NCBI RefSeq assembly: GCF_003312915.1
Contig: NZ_CP030261.1
Location: 1,302,001-1,366,000 of the forward strand
DNA: 64,000 nucleotides
Source of the DNA: Flavobacterium fluviale
GTDB lineage: Bacteria; Bacteroidota; Bacteroidia; Flavobacteriales; Flavobacteriaceae
Direction: 5' to 3'
Below the pieces are notes generated by a model. It saw only the letters and a list, made by a program, of their open reading frames with translations, ran no database searches and was not told the origin of the DNA. The number at the start of each line of letters is the position of its first letter. Within the stretch, counting starts at the first letter, position 1. Both the position numbers and the translations under genes were made by a program. Shown here one piece after another: positions 18,501 through 27,173 of this stretch.

Positions 18501-20069
18501 CAGTCTTTGGCAGGATTTACAAAGGGTGAGGCCGACGTTTTGCGTAAAGCGATGGGTAAGAAACAAAAAGACGTACTAGATAAAATGAAACCTAAGTTTG
18601 TCGAACAAGCTGCTGCAAAAGGTCACGATGCCAAAATTCTAGAGAAAATCTGGAAAGACTGGGAAGCGTTTGCGAGTTACGCCTTCAACAAATCTCACTC
18701 GACTTGTTATGCTTGGATTGCGTATCAAACAGCTTATTTGAAAGCGCATTATCCTGCAGAATATATGGCAGCGGTACTTTCGAATAACATGAATGATATT
18801 AAACAAGTATCATTTTTCATGGAAGAATGTAAACGTATGGGATTACAGGTTTTGGGTCCTTGCGTAAATGAATCGTATTATAAATTTACGGTAAATGATG
18901 AATATGCAGTTCGTTTCGGAATGGGAGCGATTAAAGGTGTGGGTTCTGGAGCCGTTGAAACTATTGTAGCCAACAGAAAAGATGGAAGATATAAATCGAT
19001 TTTTGATTTGGCGAAGCGAATAGATTTGCGTGCTGCCAATAAAAAAGCGATTGAAAATTTAGCGCTTGCCGGTGGTTTTGATTCATTTGAAGGAACAACC
19101 AGAGCACAGTATTTTCATGACGATGGTGACGGAATTACTTTTTATGAAAAAGCGATGCGTTACGGATCGAAATTTCAGGAAAATGAAAATTCCTCTCAGG
19201 TAAGTTTATTTGGAGAAACCAGCGAAGTGCAAATTGCAGAGCCAGTTGTGCCGCCGTGCGAAGACTGGAGTACAATGGAAAAACTGGCCAAGGAAAAAGA
19301 AGTTGTCGGAATTTATATTTCTGGACATCCTTTGGACGATTTTAGATTTGAGATGAAATACTTCTGTAACGCCCGATTAGAAGCATTAAAAAGTATGAAT
19401 GAATATGTGGGTAAAAATCTAAACTTCGCTGGAATCATTAATAACGTACAGCATCGTGTCGCTAAAAATGGAAAAGGCTGGGCGGTATTTAATTTGGAAG
19501 GATATGATGAGAGTTATGAGTTTAAGATTTTTGGTGAAGAATATTTAAAATTCCGTCATTTCCTGATTCAGAATAATTTTGCTTACCTAAAGATATTAAT
19601 AAAAGACGGCTGGGTAAATCATGACACAGGCAAAAAATCAGATCCACGAATGCAGTTTGTAGAGGTTCGACAACTGCAGGATATTCTAGAAGCTTTTGCT
19701 AAGAAATTAATTGTCCTATTAAATATTAAAGATATTCAGTCTGAATTTATTCATAAACTAAGTCATTTATTTAATGAAAATAAAGGAGATAACTCTGTGA
19801 CTTTTGAAATCATGGAGTTAGAAAAGATCAAACGATTAGTTGAGGTAGAGACTCCAACTGATTTTGAACCCGATGATGCAGTTTTTGAAGATGAAAATGA
19901 AAGTGACGATGAAGTACTTGAAAGTACAAAAGTGCAAGAAGTAAATGAGGTAGAAGAAATAAAAGTTGTAACCAAATTAACCATGCCGAGCCGTCGTTTG
20001 AAGGTAAGAATTTCGACTGAATTGTTACAGGAATTGGAGAAAATGCAGATCAATTTTAAATTGAACTAA
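15534..20069 (+). CDS. dnaE: DNA polymerase III subunit alpha with N-terminal proofreading exonuclease
   Basis: A 1511-residue replicative polymerase. ATG 15534 is chosen over TTG 15519 because MYLIFDTETTGLP is the natural start of the exonuclease fold. Domains: DEDDh 3'-5' exonuclease at 1-190 (Asp6, Glu8; HNATADVEAT with the His/Asp pair); PHP domain from about 262 (HLHNHTQFS); polymerase core with catalytic acids in PDIDIDFDDEGRGR near 688; helix-hairpin-helix and tau-binding parts to about 1200; OB-fold near 1285 (LNFAGIINNVQHRV). Fusing a DnaQ-like nuclease to DnaE is a known Bacteroidetes arrangement. The C-terminal ~90 residues contain a very acidic stretch. Confidence 0.96.
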   Translation: MYLIFDTETTGLPKRWDAPITDSDNWPRCIQIAWQLHDEMGQLIEHQDYLVKPEGFNIPYDAERIHGISTELAEADGISLAEVLEKFNIALSKTKFIVGQNLGFDVNIMGAEFHRMGVDSPMSTMPVLDTCTEVTASLLQLPGGRGGRFKLPTLTELHSYLFNQPFAEAHNATADVEATTRCFLELVRREVFTKEELDVPKEYFKEFQDRNPQEFPLIGLKHINLKAASEKVREQIKALQVDDTPAVVSESDKADFKAAKFAHLHNHTQFSVLQSTIGIGNIVAAAAKNGMPAVAMTDTGNMMGAFHFVSAVMNHNKAASGKNKALVEAGEEPTETEVKPIVGCEFNICENHLDKSKKDNGYQVVLLAKNKSGYHNLAKMASIAYTEGFYYVPRIDRKIVEQYKGDIMVLSGNLYGEIPSKILNIGENQAEEALIWWKEQFGEDFYLEVMRHNQEDENRVNKTLIEFSQKHSVKLIATNNTYYLKKEDANAHDILLCVKDGEKQATPIGRGRGYRYGLPNQEYYFKSEEEMKKLFADLPEAIINIQEIIDKVEGYSLYRDVLLPKFDIPEEFYVAEDEADGGVRGENKYLRHLTMEGAKRRYGEITESIQERLDFELLTISNSGYPGYFLIVQDFIAEARKMDVSVGPGRGSAAGSAVAYCLGITNIDPIKYDLLFERFLNPDRVSMPDIDIDFDDEGRGRVMDYVINKYGQKQVAQIITYGKMATKSAIRDTARVLDLPLFEADRIAKLIPGMMPSKWNLARFISESEEEVKKALRSDEFDNVKELIAIANEDDLAGETIQQAKILEGSMRNTGIHACGVIITPSDITNYVPVTTAKDSDLYVTQFDNSVAESAGLLKMDFLGLKTLTLIKDTVKLVKYRTGIDLDPDTFPIDDEETYALFQRGETVGIFQYESPGMQKYMKDLKPTVFGDLIAMNALYRPGPLEYIPSFVRRKNGDEEIKYDLDACAEYLSETYGITVYQEQVMLLSQSLAGFTKGEADVLRKAMGKKQKDVLDKMKPKFVEQAAAKGHDAKILEKIWKDWEAFASYAFNKSHSTCYAWIAYQTAYLKAHYPAEYMAAVLSNNMNDIKQVSFFMEECKRMGLQVLGPCVNESYYKFTVNDEYAVRFGMGAIKGVGSGAVETIVANRKDGRYKSIFDLAKRIDLRAANKKAIENLALAGGFDSFEGTTRAQYFHDDGDGITFYEKAMRYGSKFQENENSSQVSLFGETSEVQIAEPVVPPCEDWSTMEKLAKEKEVVGIYISGHPLDDFRFEMKYFCNARLEALKSMNEYVGKNLNFAGIINNVQHRVAKNGKGWAVFNLEGYDESYEFKIFGEEYLKFRHFLIQNNFAYLKILIKDGWVNHDTGKKSDPRMQFVEVRQLQDILEAFAKKLIVLLNIKDIQSEFIHKLSHLFNENKGDNSVTFEIMELEKIKRLVEVETPTDFEPDDAVFEDENESDDEVLESTKVQEVNEVEEIKVVTKLTMPSRRLKVRISTELLQELEKMQINFKLN

Positions 20070-20216
20070 AAATTTAACAGTTAAAATTTAGACAGATGTC
20101 AATTTTTTTAGTTAAAAATATGCATGCATAATAGTTTTTTAGTAATATTGCCCGAAATTACAACGTTTTCGTTCCAAGTCTAACTTTACAAATTATAAGA
20201 ATATGTTAAAATACTC

Positions 20217-20224
20217 TAAGTTTG
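20217..20224 (+). promoter_or_regulatory. Candidate -7 box of the outer-membrane protein gene
   Basis: TAAGTTTG matches TAnnTTTG, 23 bases before ATG 20248. No clear -33 TTG is present. Confidence 0.4.
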
Positions 20225-20247
20225 TAGTAATCAAATAAATCAGAATT

Positions 20248-21180
20248 ATGAAAAAGAACCTATTTTTATTAGGATTATTAGTTTGCTCTATGGCCACAAT
20301 GGCGCAAACCGAAAAAGCAGATAAACCAGAAAGCTGGTATTTTAAACTAGGTGGATCTTATTTTATTCAAACTGCAGCTACAGAGTTTCCAATTGTAAAT
20401 GGTGCATTGCCTAATACAGATGTTTATGCAGCAGATGGTACAACTTTACTTTCAAGAGAAACAAATCACGGCTCATTTGGAGAAGGATTTCGTACAGGTT
20501 TAACTGCGGGATATCGTTTTTCACCTCGTTTAGGAGTGGAAATGGGATTTAATTATTTCAGTAGTGCTAGTAAAACTATGGTTGAAACCACTAATAGATT
20601 AGTTGGTGCTGGACCTACTTTTGCTACTGGAAAAGCAGTAGGAAAAATTAGAGCTTTTGATGTTGCTCCAGCTCTTGTATTGTTTTTAGGAGAATCTAAC
20701 GGATTTGAACCTTATACTAAAGTAGGAGTTATTGTACCTGTACACGGAGATTTAACAATAGAAACTAATAGAACTTACACTAATCCTGCGGGAGTTGTAA
20801 ACAGTTATGCAAAAGATGTTGTTAAACCAAACCCAACAGTTGGATTTATGGCTGCTTTAGGTACATCTTATAAATTAGGTACTCATATTTCTATTTTTGC
20901 TGAATTAGAATACCGTAATTTTACTGTACATGGAAAATCAAAAGAAACAGAGGTTTACACTGAAAATGGAGTAGATAGATTAGATACACCAACTTCTTTT
21001 CGTCCAGATGCATCATATTCAGCTAAGCACACGAAATATGTAGATCAAATTAATAGTACTTCAAATAGTAAAGTAACAAATGCAGCTGGTTTTGATAATA
21101 CAAGAGCAACTGACGATATTAGTTCTTTTGTTGGAATTTCTGGTTTAGGACTTACTTTTGGTTTAAAATACAGCCTATAA
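20248..21180 (+). CDS. Outer-membrane beta-barrel protein (OmpA/OmpW-like barrel)
   Basis: A 310-residue protein with a signal peptide (MKKNLFLLGLLVCSMATMAQ). Alternating amphipathic strands follow: WYFKLGGSYF, GFRTGLTAGYRFSPRLGVEMGFNYF, VGFMAALGTSYKLGTHISIFAELEYRNF, and a final strand GLTFGLKYSL ending in Leu. This is an eight-strand type barrel pattern in the outer membrane. There is no OmpA-like peptidoglycan-binding domain. Ligand and role are unknown. It is a single gene with its own -7 box and a strong terminator. Confidence 0.82.
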   Translation: MKKNLFLLGLLVCSMATMAQTEKADKPESWYFKLGGSYFIQTAATEFPIVNGALPNTDVYAADGTTLLSRETNHGSFGEGFRTGLTAGYRFSPRLGVEMGFNYFSSASKTMVETTNRLVGAGPTFATGKAVGKIRAFDVAPALVLFLGESNGFEPYTKVGVIVPVHGDLTIETNRTYTNPAGVVNSYAKDVVKPNPTVGFMAALGTSYKLGTHISIFAELEYRNFTVHGKSKETEVYTENGVDRLDTPTSFRPDASYSAKHTKYVDQINSTSNSKVTNAAGFDNTRATDDISSFVGISGLGLTFGLKYSL

Positions 21181-21202
21181 TATTATAGCTTTTATAGTTT
21201 AC

Positions 21203-21235
21203 AAAAAGAGGATATTCGAAGAATATCCTCTTTTT
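21203..21235 (+). terminator. Terminator after the barrel-protein gene
   Basis: AAAAAGAGGATATTC (21203-21217) and GAATATCCTCTTTTT (21221-21235) form a perfect 15-bp stem with loop GAA; it could work in both directions. Confidence 0.92.
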
Positions 21236-21270
21236 GTTTTCTAGAATTTTCTTCTATTTATTTTCGTCAG

Positions 21271-21350
21271 ATTTGTCAGGCTGAGCGGAGTCGAAGCCCT
21301 CCAAAGAGATTCTACAAAGATTCTCTTCGACTTCGCTCAGCGTGACAAAT
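21271..21350. repeat. CTGAGCGGAGTCGAAG dispersed palindrome
   Basis: Two 26-base arms (21271-21296 and 21325-21350) are reverse complements with two mismatches. They contain CTGAGCGGAGTCGAAG and CTTCGACTTCGCTCAG. Inner words AGAGATTCT/AGATTCTCT extend the stem. This sequence type is common as a dispersed repeat in many bacterial genomes. It lies between convergent genes and its last base is the last base of the oxidoreductase stop codon. Confidence 0.8.
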
Positions 21351-22342
21351 TATGATTTTGTATTTCTAAACTCTTTCAAAACTTCATCAATAACCCAAGT
21401 TGTTCTCGCGCCAGAAGTTCCTTTAGATGGAGAAATTCCATTACCCAAAAGATCAGCAATAACAGTTTCAATAAAAGGCTGTTGAATATGTAATGGATTT
21501 TCTATCGTAATACTTTCTTTTTCTCCATCTGCATATTGAATATGTAAAGGATCGTTGCCAAAAGTTGAGAAAGAGATTTTGCCTTTATCACCAACAATTT
21601 CGGTATTATCATAACGTTCAAAGCTGGCAAAATTCCATAGACCAGATCCGTGAATTCCGTTTTCGAATAAAAACGACATCGAAACTGAATCTTCAGCAGG
21701 ATAAGCTTGTAATTGAGAAGTAGCATGACCGCGAACAGACTTTATCGGACCTAGAACGAAATCTAGAAAATCTAGAGTATGACAGGCAAGATCAACAAAA
21801 ATCCCACCTCCGGAAATATGAGGCAGAACGGTCCACGGAAGATTGATTTCATCATCATAACGTTGTTCAAAAGGATGGTATAAAACACAGTTTACATGTC
21901 TTATTGTTCCTAATTTTCCTTGGTCGATGATTTCTTTTATTTTTAAGAAACGTGGTAAAGCTCTTCTGTAATAAGCAACAAACAACGGAACATTATGTTC
22001 TTTGCAAACGCTGATCATTTCATTACATTCTTCAAAAGTCAGCGCCATAGGTTTCTCAACATAAACTGGTTTTCCAGCTTTGGCACATAAAATAGTATAT
22101 TCTTTATGAGATGATGGAGGAGTGGCAATATAAACCGCATCAACTTCTGGATCATTAATTAAATCTGCGGCATTCGAATACCATTTCGGAACATTATGGC
22201 GTTTTGCATAATCTTCAGCAAGTGCAGCATCTCTTCGCATAACAGCAACTAAAGCTGAATTTGGCGCTTTCTGAAAAGCGGGTCCGCTTTTTACTTCAGT
22301 TACATTTCCACAACCTATAATTCCCCATTTTATAATTTTCAT
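21350..22342 (-). CDS. Gfo/Idh/MocA-family oxidoreductase
   Basis: A 330-residue NAD(P)-dependent oxidoreductase. The N-terminal Rossmann motif IKWGIIGCGNVTEVKSGPAF is followed by the family motif YVEKPMAL near 94-101 and a C-terminal alpha/beta substrate domain that includes GGIFVDLACHTLDFLDF (a His-containing active-site helix near 178-194). Members act on sugars, inositols or related compounds; the substrate cannot be read from the sequence. There is no signal peptide, so it is cytoplasmic. It is a lone gene flanked by repeats on both sides. Confidence 0.92.
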   Translation of the reverse strand: MKIIKWGIIGCGNVTEVKSGPAFQKAPNSALVAVMRRDAALAEDYAKRHNVPKWYSNAADLINDPEVDAVYIATPPSSHKEYTILCAKAGKPVYVEKPMALTFEECNEMISVCKEHNVPLFVAYYRRALPRFLKIKEIIDQGKLGTIRHVNCVLYHPFEQRYDDEINLPWTVLPHISGGGIFVDLACHTLDFLDFVLGPIKSVRGHATSQLQAYPAEDSVSMSFLFENGIHGSGLWNFASFERYDNTEIVGDKGKISFSTFGNDPLHIQYADGEKESITIENPLHIQQPFIETVIADLLGNGISPSKGTSGARTTWVIDEVLKEFRNTKS

Positions 22343-22377
22343 CGTTTGGTTTTTTAGTTTCTCAAATTTAAAAAAGG

Positions 22378-22503
22378 TTTGCCACGAATTACACGAATTG
22401 CCGCGAATTTATTTTTTGAATTTTTGCCGCAGATTAAAGGATTTTTACAGATTAAATTAAAAGCACGTAAATAAATCATTTTAATCCTTTTAATCTGTGG
22501 CAA
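22378..22503. repeat. GCCGCAGATTAAAGGATT / AATCCTTTTAATCTGTGGC palindrome
   Basis: TTGCCGCAGATTAAAGGATT (from about 22421) faces AATCCTTTTAATCTGTGGCA near 22482-22502. It is preceded by the related words GCCACGAATTACACGAATTG. Relatives occur at 49726-49845 and 53323-53377. Confidence 0.7.
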
Positions 22504-22509
22504 AACAAA

Positions 22510-22550
22510 AAGCCACAAATTCACAAAATTAATTTGTGAATTCGTGGCTT
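22510..22550 (-). terminator. GCCACAAATTCACAAA hairpin, possible terminator of the peptidase gene
   Basis: 18-base arms (22510-22527 and 22533-22550) pair with one mismatch around AATTA. Read on the minus strand the stem is followed by TTTTGTTTTG, so it may terminate the prolyl oligopeptidase transcript. The sequence also resembles the dispersed repeat vocabulary. Confidence 0.6.
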
Positions 22551-22571
22551 AAAAAAAATCAGTTTAAAGTT

Positions 22572-24680
22572 TTACTTTTTCGGTAAAGCTTTAAAGCCCA
22601 TATTATAAAGTGTGAAAGCTTGAATATCTACATTTTCTTGAATAGAAGCCGCAACAGATTTTCCTGCTCCGTGTCCTGCTTTAACATCAATTCTAATTAA
22701 AACCGGATTTTCTCCTGTCTGCTTTTCCTGTAATTCAGAAGCAAATTTAAAACTATGCGCAGGAACTACACGATCATCATGATCTCCTGTTGTTACCATT
22801 GTTGCAGGATAATGTGTTCCTTTCTTAACGTTATGAACTGGAGAATAACCTTTTAAATATTCGAACATTTCTTTGTTGTCCTGAGCAGTTCCGTAATCAA
22901 AAGCCCATCCCGCACCTGCTGTGAAAGCATTGTAACGAAGCATATCCATAACTCCAACCGCTGGTAAAGCCACTTTCATTAAATCAGGACGCTGTGTCAT
23001 TGTTGCTCCAACTAATAAACCTCCGTTAGATCCTCCGCGAATAGCCAAATAATCTGATGAAGTATATTTTTGAGCGATTAAATATTCTGCAGCAGCTATA
23101 AAATCGTCAAACACATTTTGTTTTTGCAATTTTGTTCCTGCATTATGCCATTTTTTTCCGTACTCGCCGCCACCTCTTAAATTGGCAACAGCATAAACAC
23201 CTCCGTTTTCCATCCAAACTGCATTTGCAATACTGAAACTTGGTGTTAAACTAATATTGAATCCGCCGTAACCGTAAAGAATAGTTGGATTTTTACCATC
23301 TAATTTTGTTCCTTTTTTATAAGTAATAATCATTGGAACTTTTGTACCGTCTTTTGAAGTGTAGAAAACCTGTTTAGACTCGTAATCTTCGCTTTTGAAA
23401 TCGACTTTTGGTTTTTGATAAATTTCAGACTTTCCAGATTTTGGTTCAAAAGAGTAAATGCTTCCTGGAGTTGTGTAATTTGTAAAGCTGTAATATAATA
23501 TCTTTTCTTCCTTTTTACCTCCAAATCCGCCTGCAGATCCAACAGCAGGAAGTTTGATTTCACGAACTAATTTTCCGTTGTAATCATATTGCTGTACAAA
23601 AGAAACAGCATCTTTCGTATAATTAGCGAAAAAGTATCCAGCTCCAGTTGAGGGAGATAAAACATTTTCGGTTTCTTTGATAAAATCTTTCCAATTTTCA
23701 ACCTTCGGATTTGCAGCGTCTACAGTAACTACGCGTACGTTTGGTGCATTTAAGTCGGTTTCTATAAATAACTTACTGCCTTCGTTTTCAATAATTGAAT
23801 TTGAACTATTAAAATTGTCTATAATTGTTACAATTGGACTATTTGGTTTAGTCAAATCCTTAATATACAATTCGTTTCCGTAGGTAGAATTCGCAGCGGT
23901 AATAATTAAATAACGATCATCTTCTGTAACATAACCACCAACGTATCTTCTTTTTAAGTCTCCGCCAAAAATTACTTTATCGTCTTTTTGAGAAGTCCCA
24001 AGTTTATGAAAATACAATTTGTGCTGATCTGTTTTTGCAGATAATTCGCTTCCTTTTGGTTTGTCGTAACTAGAATAATAGAAACCTTCATTTCCGTGCC
24101 ATGAAACACCGCTGAATTTTATGTCTACCAAAGTATCTTCGAGCACTTTCTTAGAAAGAGCATCGATAATGATTACTTTTCTCCAGTCGCTTCCGCCTTC
24201 TGAAATAGAATATGCCCCTATATTTCCGTTTTTTGAAAAATTTAAACCGCCAAGAGAAGTTGTTCCGTCTTTAGAAAAAGTATTTGGATCTAAGAATACT
24301 TCATCTTTTCCATCTTTACCTTTTCTGTATATAACAGATTGATTTTGTAAACCGTTATTTTTAGAATAATAGGTAAACTTTCCTTCTGTAAAAGGAGCGC
24401 CTATTTTTTCATAATTCCACAGTTTTTCCATTCTTTTTTTAAGTTCTTCACGAAACGGAATTTTATCTAGATAACCATAGGTTACTTCATTTTCAGCTTT
24501 TACCCATGCTCCAGTTTCAGCAGATTTGTCGTCTTCAAGCCAGCGGTACGGATCGCTTACTTTGGTATCAAAATATACATCGACAGTCTCTCCTTTTTTA
24601 GTTTCAGGATATTTAATCTTAGTTTGTGCAAATGAAATTCCTGCAGTTGTGATTGCCATTAATAAAAAAGTTTTTTTCAT
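22572..24680 (-). CDS. Prolyl oligopeptidase family serine peptidase (S9A)
   Basis: A 702-residue exported peptidase with signal peptide MKKTFLLMAITTAGISFAQ. After an N-terminal cap (KYPETKKGETVDVYFDTKVSDPYRWLED is split here only for length: it covers residues 23-51) comes a seven-blade propeller, then an alpha/beta hydrolase domain from about 435. The catalytic triad is visible: Ser551 in RGGSNGG, Asp at about 636 in DHDDRVVP, and His670 in AGHGAGKS. It cleaves short proline-containing peptides, here in the periplasm. Length and motifs are normal for the family. Confidence 0.93.
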   Translation of the reverse strand: MKKTFLLMAITTAGISFAQTKIKYPETKKGETVDVYFDTKVSDPYRWLEDDKSAETGAWVKAENEVTYGYLDKIPFREELKKRMEKLWNYEKIGAPFTEGKFTYYSKNNGLQNQSVIYRKGKDGKDEVFLDPNTFSKDGTTSLGGLNFSKNGNIGAYSISEGGSDWRKVIIIDALSKKVLEDTLVDIKFSGVSWHGNEGFYYSSYDKPKGSELSAKTDQHKLYFHKLGTSQKDDKVIFGGDLKRRYVGGYVTEDDRYLIITAANSTYGNELYIKDLTKPNSPIVTIIDNFNSSNSIIENEGSKLFIETDLNAPNVRVVTVDAANPKVENWKDFIKETENVLSPSTGAGYFFANYTKDAVSFVQQYDYNGKLVREIKLPAVGSAGGFGGKKEEKILYYSFTNYTTPGSIYSFEPKSGKSEIYQKPKVDFKSEDYESKQVFYTSKDGTKVPMIITYKKGTKLDGKNPTILYGYGGFNISLTPSFSIANAVWMENGGVYAVANLRGGGEYGKKWHNAGTKLQKQNVFDDFIAAAEYLIAQKYTSSDYLAIRGGSNGGLLVGATMTQRPDLMKVALPAVGVMDMLRYNAFTAGAGWAFDYGTAQDNKEMFEYLKGYSPVHNVKKGTHYPATMVTTGDHDDRVVPAHSFKFASELQEKQTGENPVLIRIDVKAGHGAGKSVAASIQENVDIQAFTLYNMGFKALPKK

Positions 24681-24748
24681 AGTTAGTTTTTATCTGTTGT
24701 AACAAAAATAGCACTTTTTGTTGTGAAAATTGAATGAAAAAATTAAAT

Positions 24749-24809
24749 CATATAAGACATATAAGTTCACTTAAACGCTTTGCTTAATTTTACTTATATG
24801 ACTTATATG
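24749..24809. repeat. CATATAAG..ATATAAGTTCACTTAAACG palindrome
   Basis: 18-base arms (24749-24766 and 24792-24809) pair with one mismatch (CATATAAGACATATAAGT against ACTTATATGACTTATATG). The inner words AAGTTCACTTAAACG recur at 51186-51220, so this is a dispersed family. Confidence 0.75.
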
Positions 24810-24820
24810 GTTTAAAAATG

Positions 24821-27028
24821 TTACAGATTAAAATTAACTCCCAAAACGATATTTCTTCCAATATTTGGAATACCGTCTGTTTTTAATCTGGAAAGGTGTG
24901 CAATATATTTTTTATCAAATAAATTGTTTCCGTTTAAATTGATGTCAAATGCTGTTTTTCCTAGTTTGACAGTTCCTCCAAAACCTAAATTTACTAAAGT
25001 GTAACCTTTAGAAGCAGTTTCAAATCCGCTTACATTATCTTGGCTGAAAGTAGAAGAAACATTTAATGAAGCAAAACCTTCGCTTAACCAATCTTTGATG
25101 TTAAATTCAGTTCTAAGCGTGTTGTTCCAGTTGTTTGCAGGAATCAAAGGCAGATAATCATCATTATCTTTTTTACCTGTTACAGTTTCAAAACTTGTTT
25201 CAAAATGTAACCAATCTAAAGGATGCGGATGAAAGTGTAAACCAACTTCTCCTCCATACAATTTTGCATTATCCTGAACGTAAGCAAAAACATCATTATC
25301 ATCTAAAACGTCTCCAGTCGGCGATGTATAAATGTAATTGTTTACATGATTGTAAAATCCGTTAACGAAGAATTCAAAATGTGTGTTTTTGTATTCTAAG
25401 TTCAAATCAGTCTGAACGTTTTGTTCTGTTTTTAGATTTGCATTTCCAATTTCATAACGGTTTGTACCTTCGTGAACTCCGTTTGAAGTTAATTCTGCTA
25501 AGTTTGGCGCTCTAAATCCAGTTGCCACATTTAGACGAAGCGTTAATGGTTCTGCTAACTTTGTTTTATATCCTAAAGAGGCATTAAAACTGTCAAACGA
25601 TTTATCTAACGCTTGAAAATAGCCTTCTTCGCCTTCCGTTCCATGAGCAATCGAAGTGATATTTCTGTTGTCAAAACGCAGACCAGCTTGAATAACACTG
25701 CTGTCCCATTCGTAATTCGCAGTTCCAAAAACTCCAAAATCATTCGTTGTTGCATCTGGAATTAAATATTCTTCACCAGAATTTTTATTGGTTTGATGCA
25801 TTCCCTGAACTCCAAAAATAGTTTCGATTTTTCCGAATTTCGGTAAATGATATTTCGCATTATAATTGAAAGTATTCAATTTCATGTGAAGAGAAGCTTC
25901 GTTGCTGTCCTCAAATTCGCTTCTATCATTGGCGATATAACCTAAATCAACGTCTAATTTTGAGTTTTCAAAAAAGATAACATTATTCAAACTCAATAAA
26001 TGATTAAAAATTCCTTGTCTCGGAAATTGAGTGTCTTTACTTGAAGACTGTTCAGCAATTCCATCTTCCGGAATTCCGATGTCCAATTTGTTGTAGTTGT
26101 ATCTTAAAACACTAGAGAAAGTAGAGTTGCTATATCCAATTCCAGTTTTAAAATCAGTTTCATTGTAACGTGAATTGGTTACACGGTCGCCGTCGGCTAT
26201 TTTGTAATCAGAATGTGTGTTGTAACTTCCACGAGCCAGAAATTTCCAATTATCTGTCGAAGTTTTTAATCCGATAGAAGAATTACTTCCCTGCGTATTG
26301 GTGAAATACTTTTGACTGAAATTAGCTTTAAAATCTCCAGCATCAGCGAATTTTTCTGGATTAAAGTATAAAACTCCTCCTAAAGCATCAGAACCATATA
26401 ATAAAGAAGCTGGCCCTTTTATGACTTCAACACTTTCAATTCCAGCATCATTTAAACCTAAACCATGTTCGTCTCCAAACTGCTGATTTTCGATACGAAC
26501 ACCTTGAGAATACACTAAAACACGATTACCGCTAAGTCCGCGAATTACTGGTTTTCCGATAGATGTTCCAGTTGAAATCTGAGAAACTCCAGGAATTGTT
26601 GCCAAACCTTCAATTAAAGTTGAGGTTCCTTTTTGCTGTAATGTTTTGATGCTTTCGTGCTCAATTTTCATTACGTTTTGCGATTGTAACTTATTAAAAG
26701 GCGTAGAAACAACCACTTCATCCATTTCTAAAATAGATTCTAAAAGAACAACATCCAGCGTGTTTTCTTTTACTAATTTAACAATGGTTTGATTTTGATT
26801 GGCATATCCAACATAAGAAAAAGCAATACGAAGAGTTCCATTTGGAAGATTTTTTAATTCGTATTTTCCGTTCTCATCAGTTGTTGTTCCTTTATGTAAT
26901 TCGGGAGCGTAAACTGAAACTCCAGGCAATGGCTGATTTTGAGCATCGGTTACAATACCTGAAACCGAATTTTGAGCAGTAAGAATGCCCGAGAACCCCA
27001 ATAAAAGGGCAATTATTAATTTTTTCAT
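24821..27028 (-). CDS. TonB-dependent receptor with carboxypeptidase-like N-terminal domain
   Basis: A 735-residue outer-membrane receptor. The start at 27028 is preferred over the in-frame ATG at 27130, because it places a signal peptide (MKKLIIALLLGFSGILTAQ) at the N-terminus. Order: carboxypeptidase-D regulatory-like domain (about 20-105; NSVSGIVTDAQNQPLPGVSV), plug (about 115-230; GKPVIRGLSGNRVLVYSQG and RIENQQFGDEHGLG), then a 22-strand barrel ending in GVNFNL. The plug resembles receptors of the ZnuD/metal type. The small His/Cys-rich protein just upstream on the same strand also suggests a metal ion or metal complex as ligand, but this is inference. Confidence 0.93.
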   Translation of the reverse strand: MKKLIIALLLGFSGILTAQNSVSGIVTDAQNQPLPGVSVYAPELHKGTTTDENGKYELKNLPNGTLRIAFSYVGYANQNQTIVKLVKENTLDVVLLESILEMDEVVVSTPFNKLQSQNVMKIEHESIKTLQQKGTSTLIEGLATIPGVSQISTGTSIGKPVIRGLSGNRVLVYSQGVRIENQQFGDEHGLGLNDAGIESVEVIKGPASLLYGSDALGGVLYFNPEKFADAGDFKANFSQKYFTNTQGSNSSIGLKTSTDNWKFLARGSYNTHSDYKIADGDRVTNSRYNETDFKTGIGYSNSTFSSVLRYNYNKLDIGIPEDGIAEQSSSKDTQFPRQGIFNHLLSLNNVIFFENSKLDVDLGYIANDRSEFEDSNEASLHMKLNTFNYNAKYHLPKFGKIETIFGVQGMHQTNKNSGEEYLIPDATTNDFGVFGTANYEWDSSVIQAGLRFDNRNITSIAHGTEGEEGYFQALDKSFDSFNASLGYKTKLAEPLTLRLNVATGFRAPNLAELTSNGVHEGTNRYEIGNANLKTEQNVQTDLNLEYKNTHFEFFVNGFYNHVNNYIYTSPTGDVLDDNDVFAYVQDNAKLYGGEVGLHFHPHPLDWLHFETSFETVTGKKDNDDYLPLIPANNWNNTLRTEFNIKDWLSEGFASLNVSSTFSQDNVSGFETASKGYTLVNLGFGGTVKLGKTAFDINLNGNNLFDKKYIAHLSRLKTDGIPNIGRNIVLGVNFNL

Positions 27029-27173
27029 TGAAAATGATACTATAGTTAATTGATTTTTTCTTCGAATGAAAACCAAACGAACAGTAAAGCATTCTGATCC
27101 TAATTCATAAATTAGGATGAGGAAACTCAATGTTGACTGAATTTACATTAAAAAGAATGTGAATTGGTAAATC

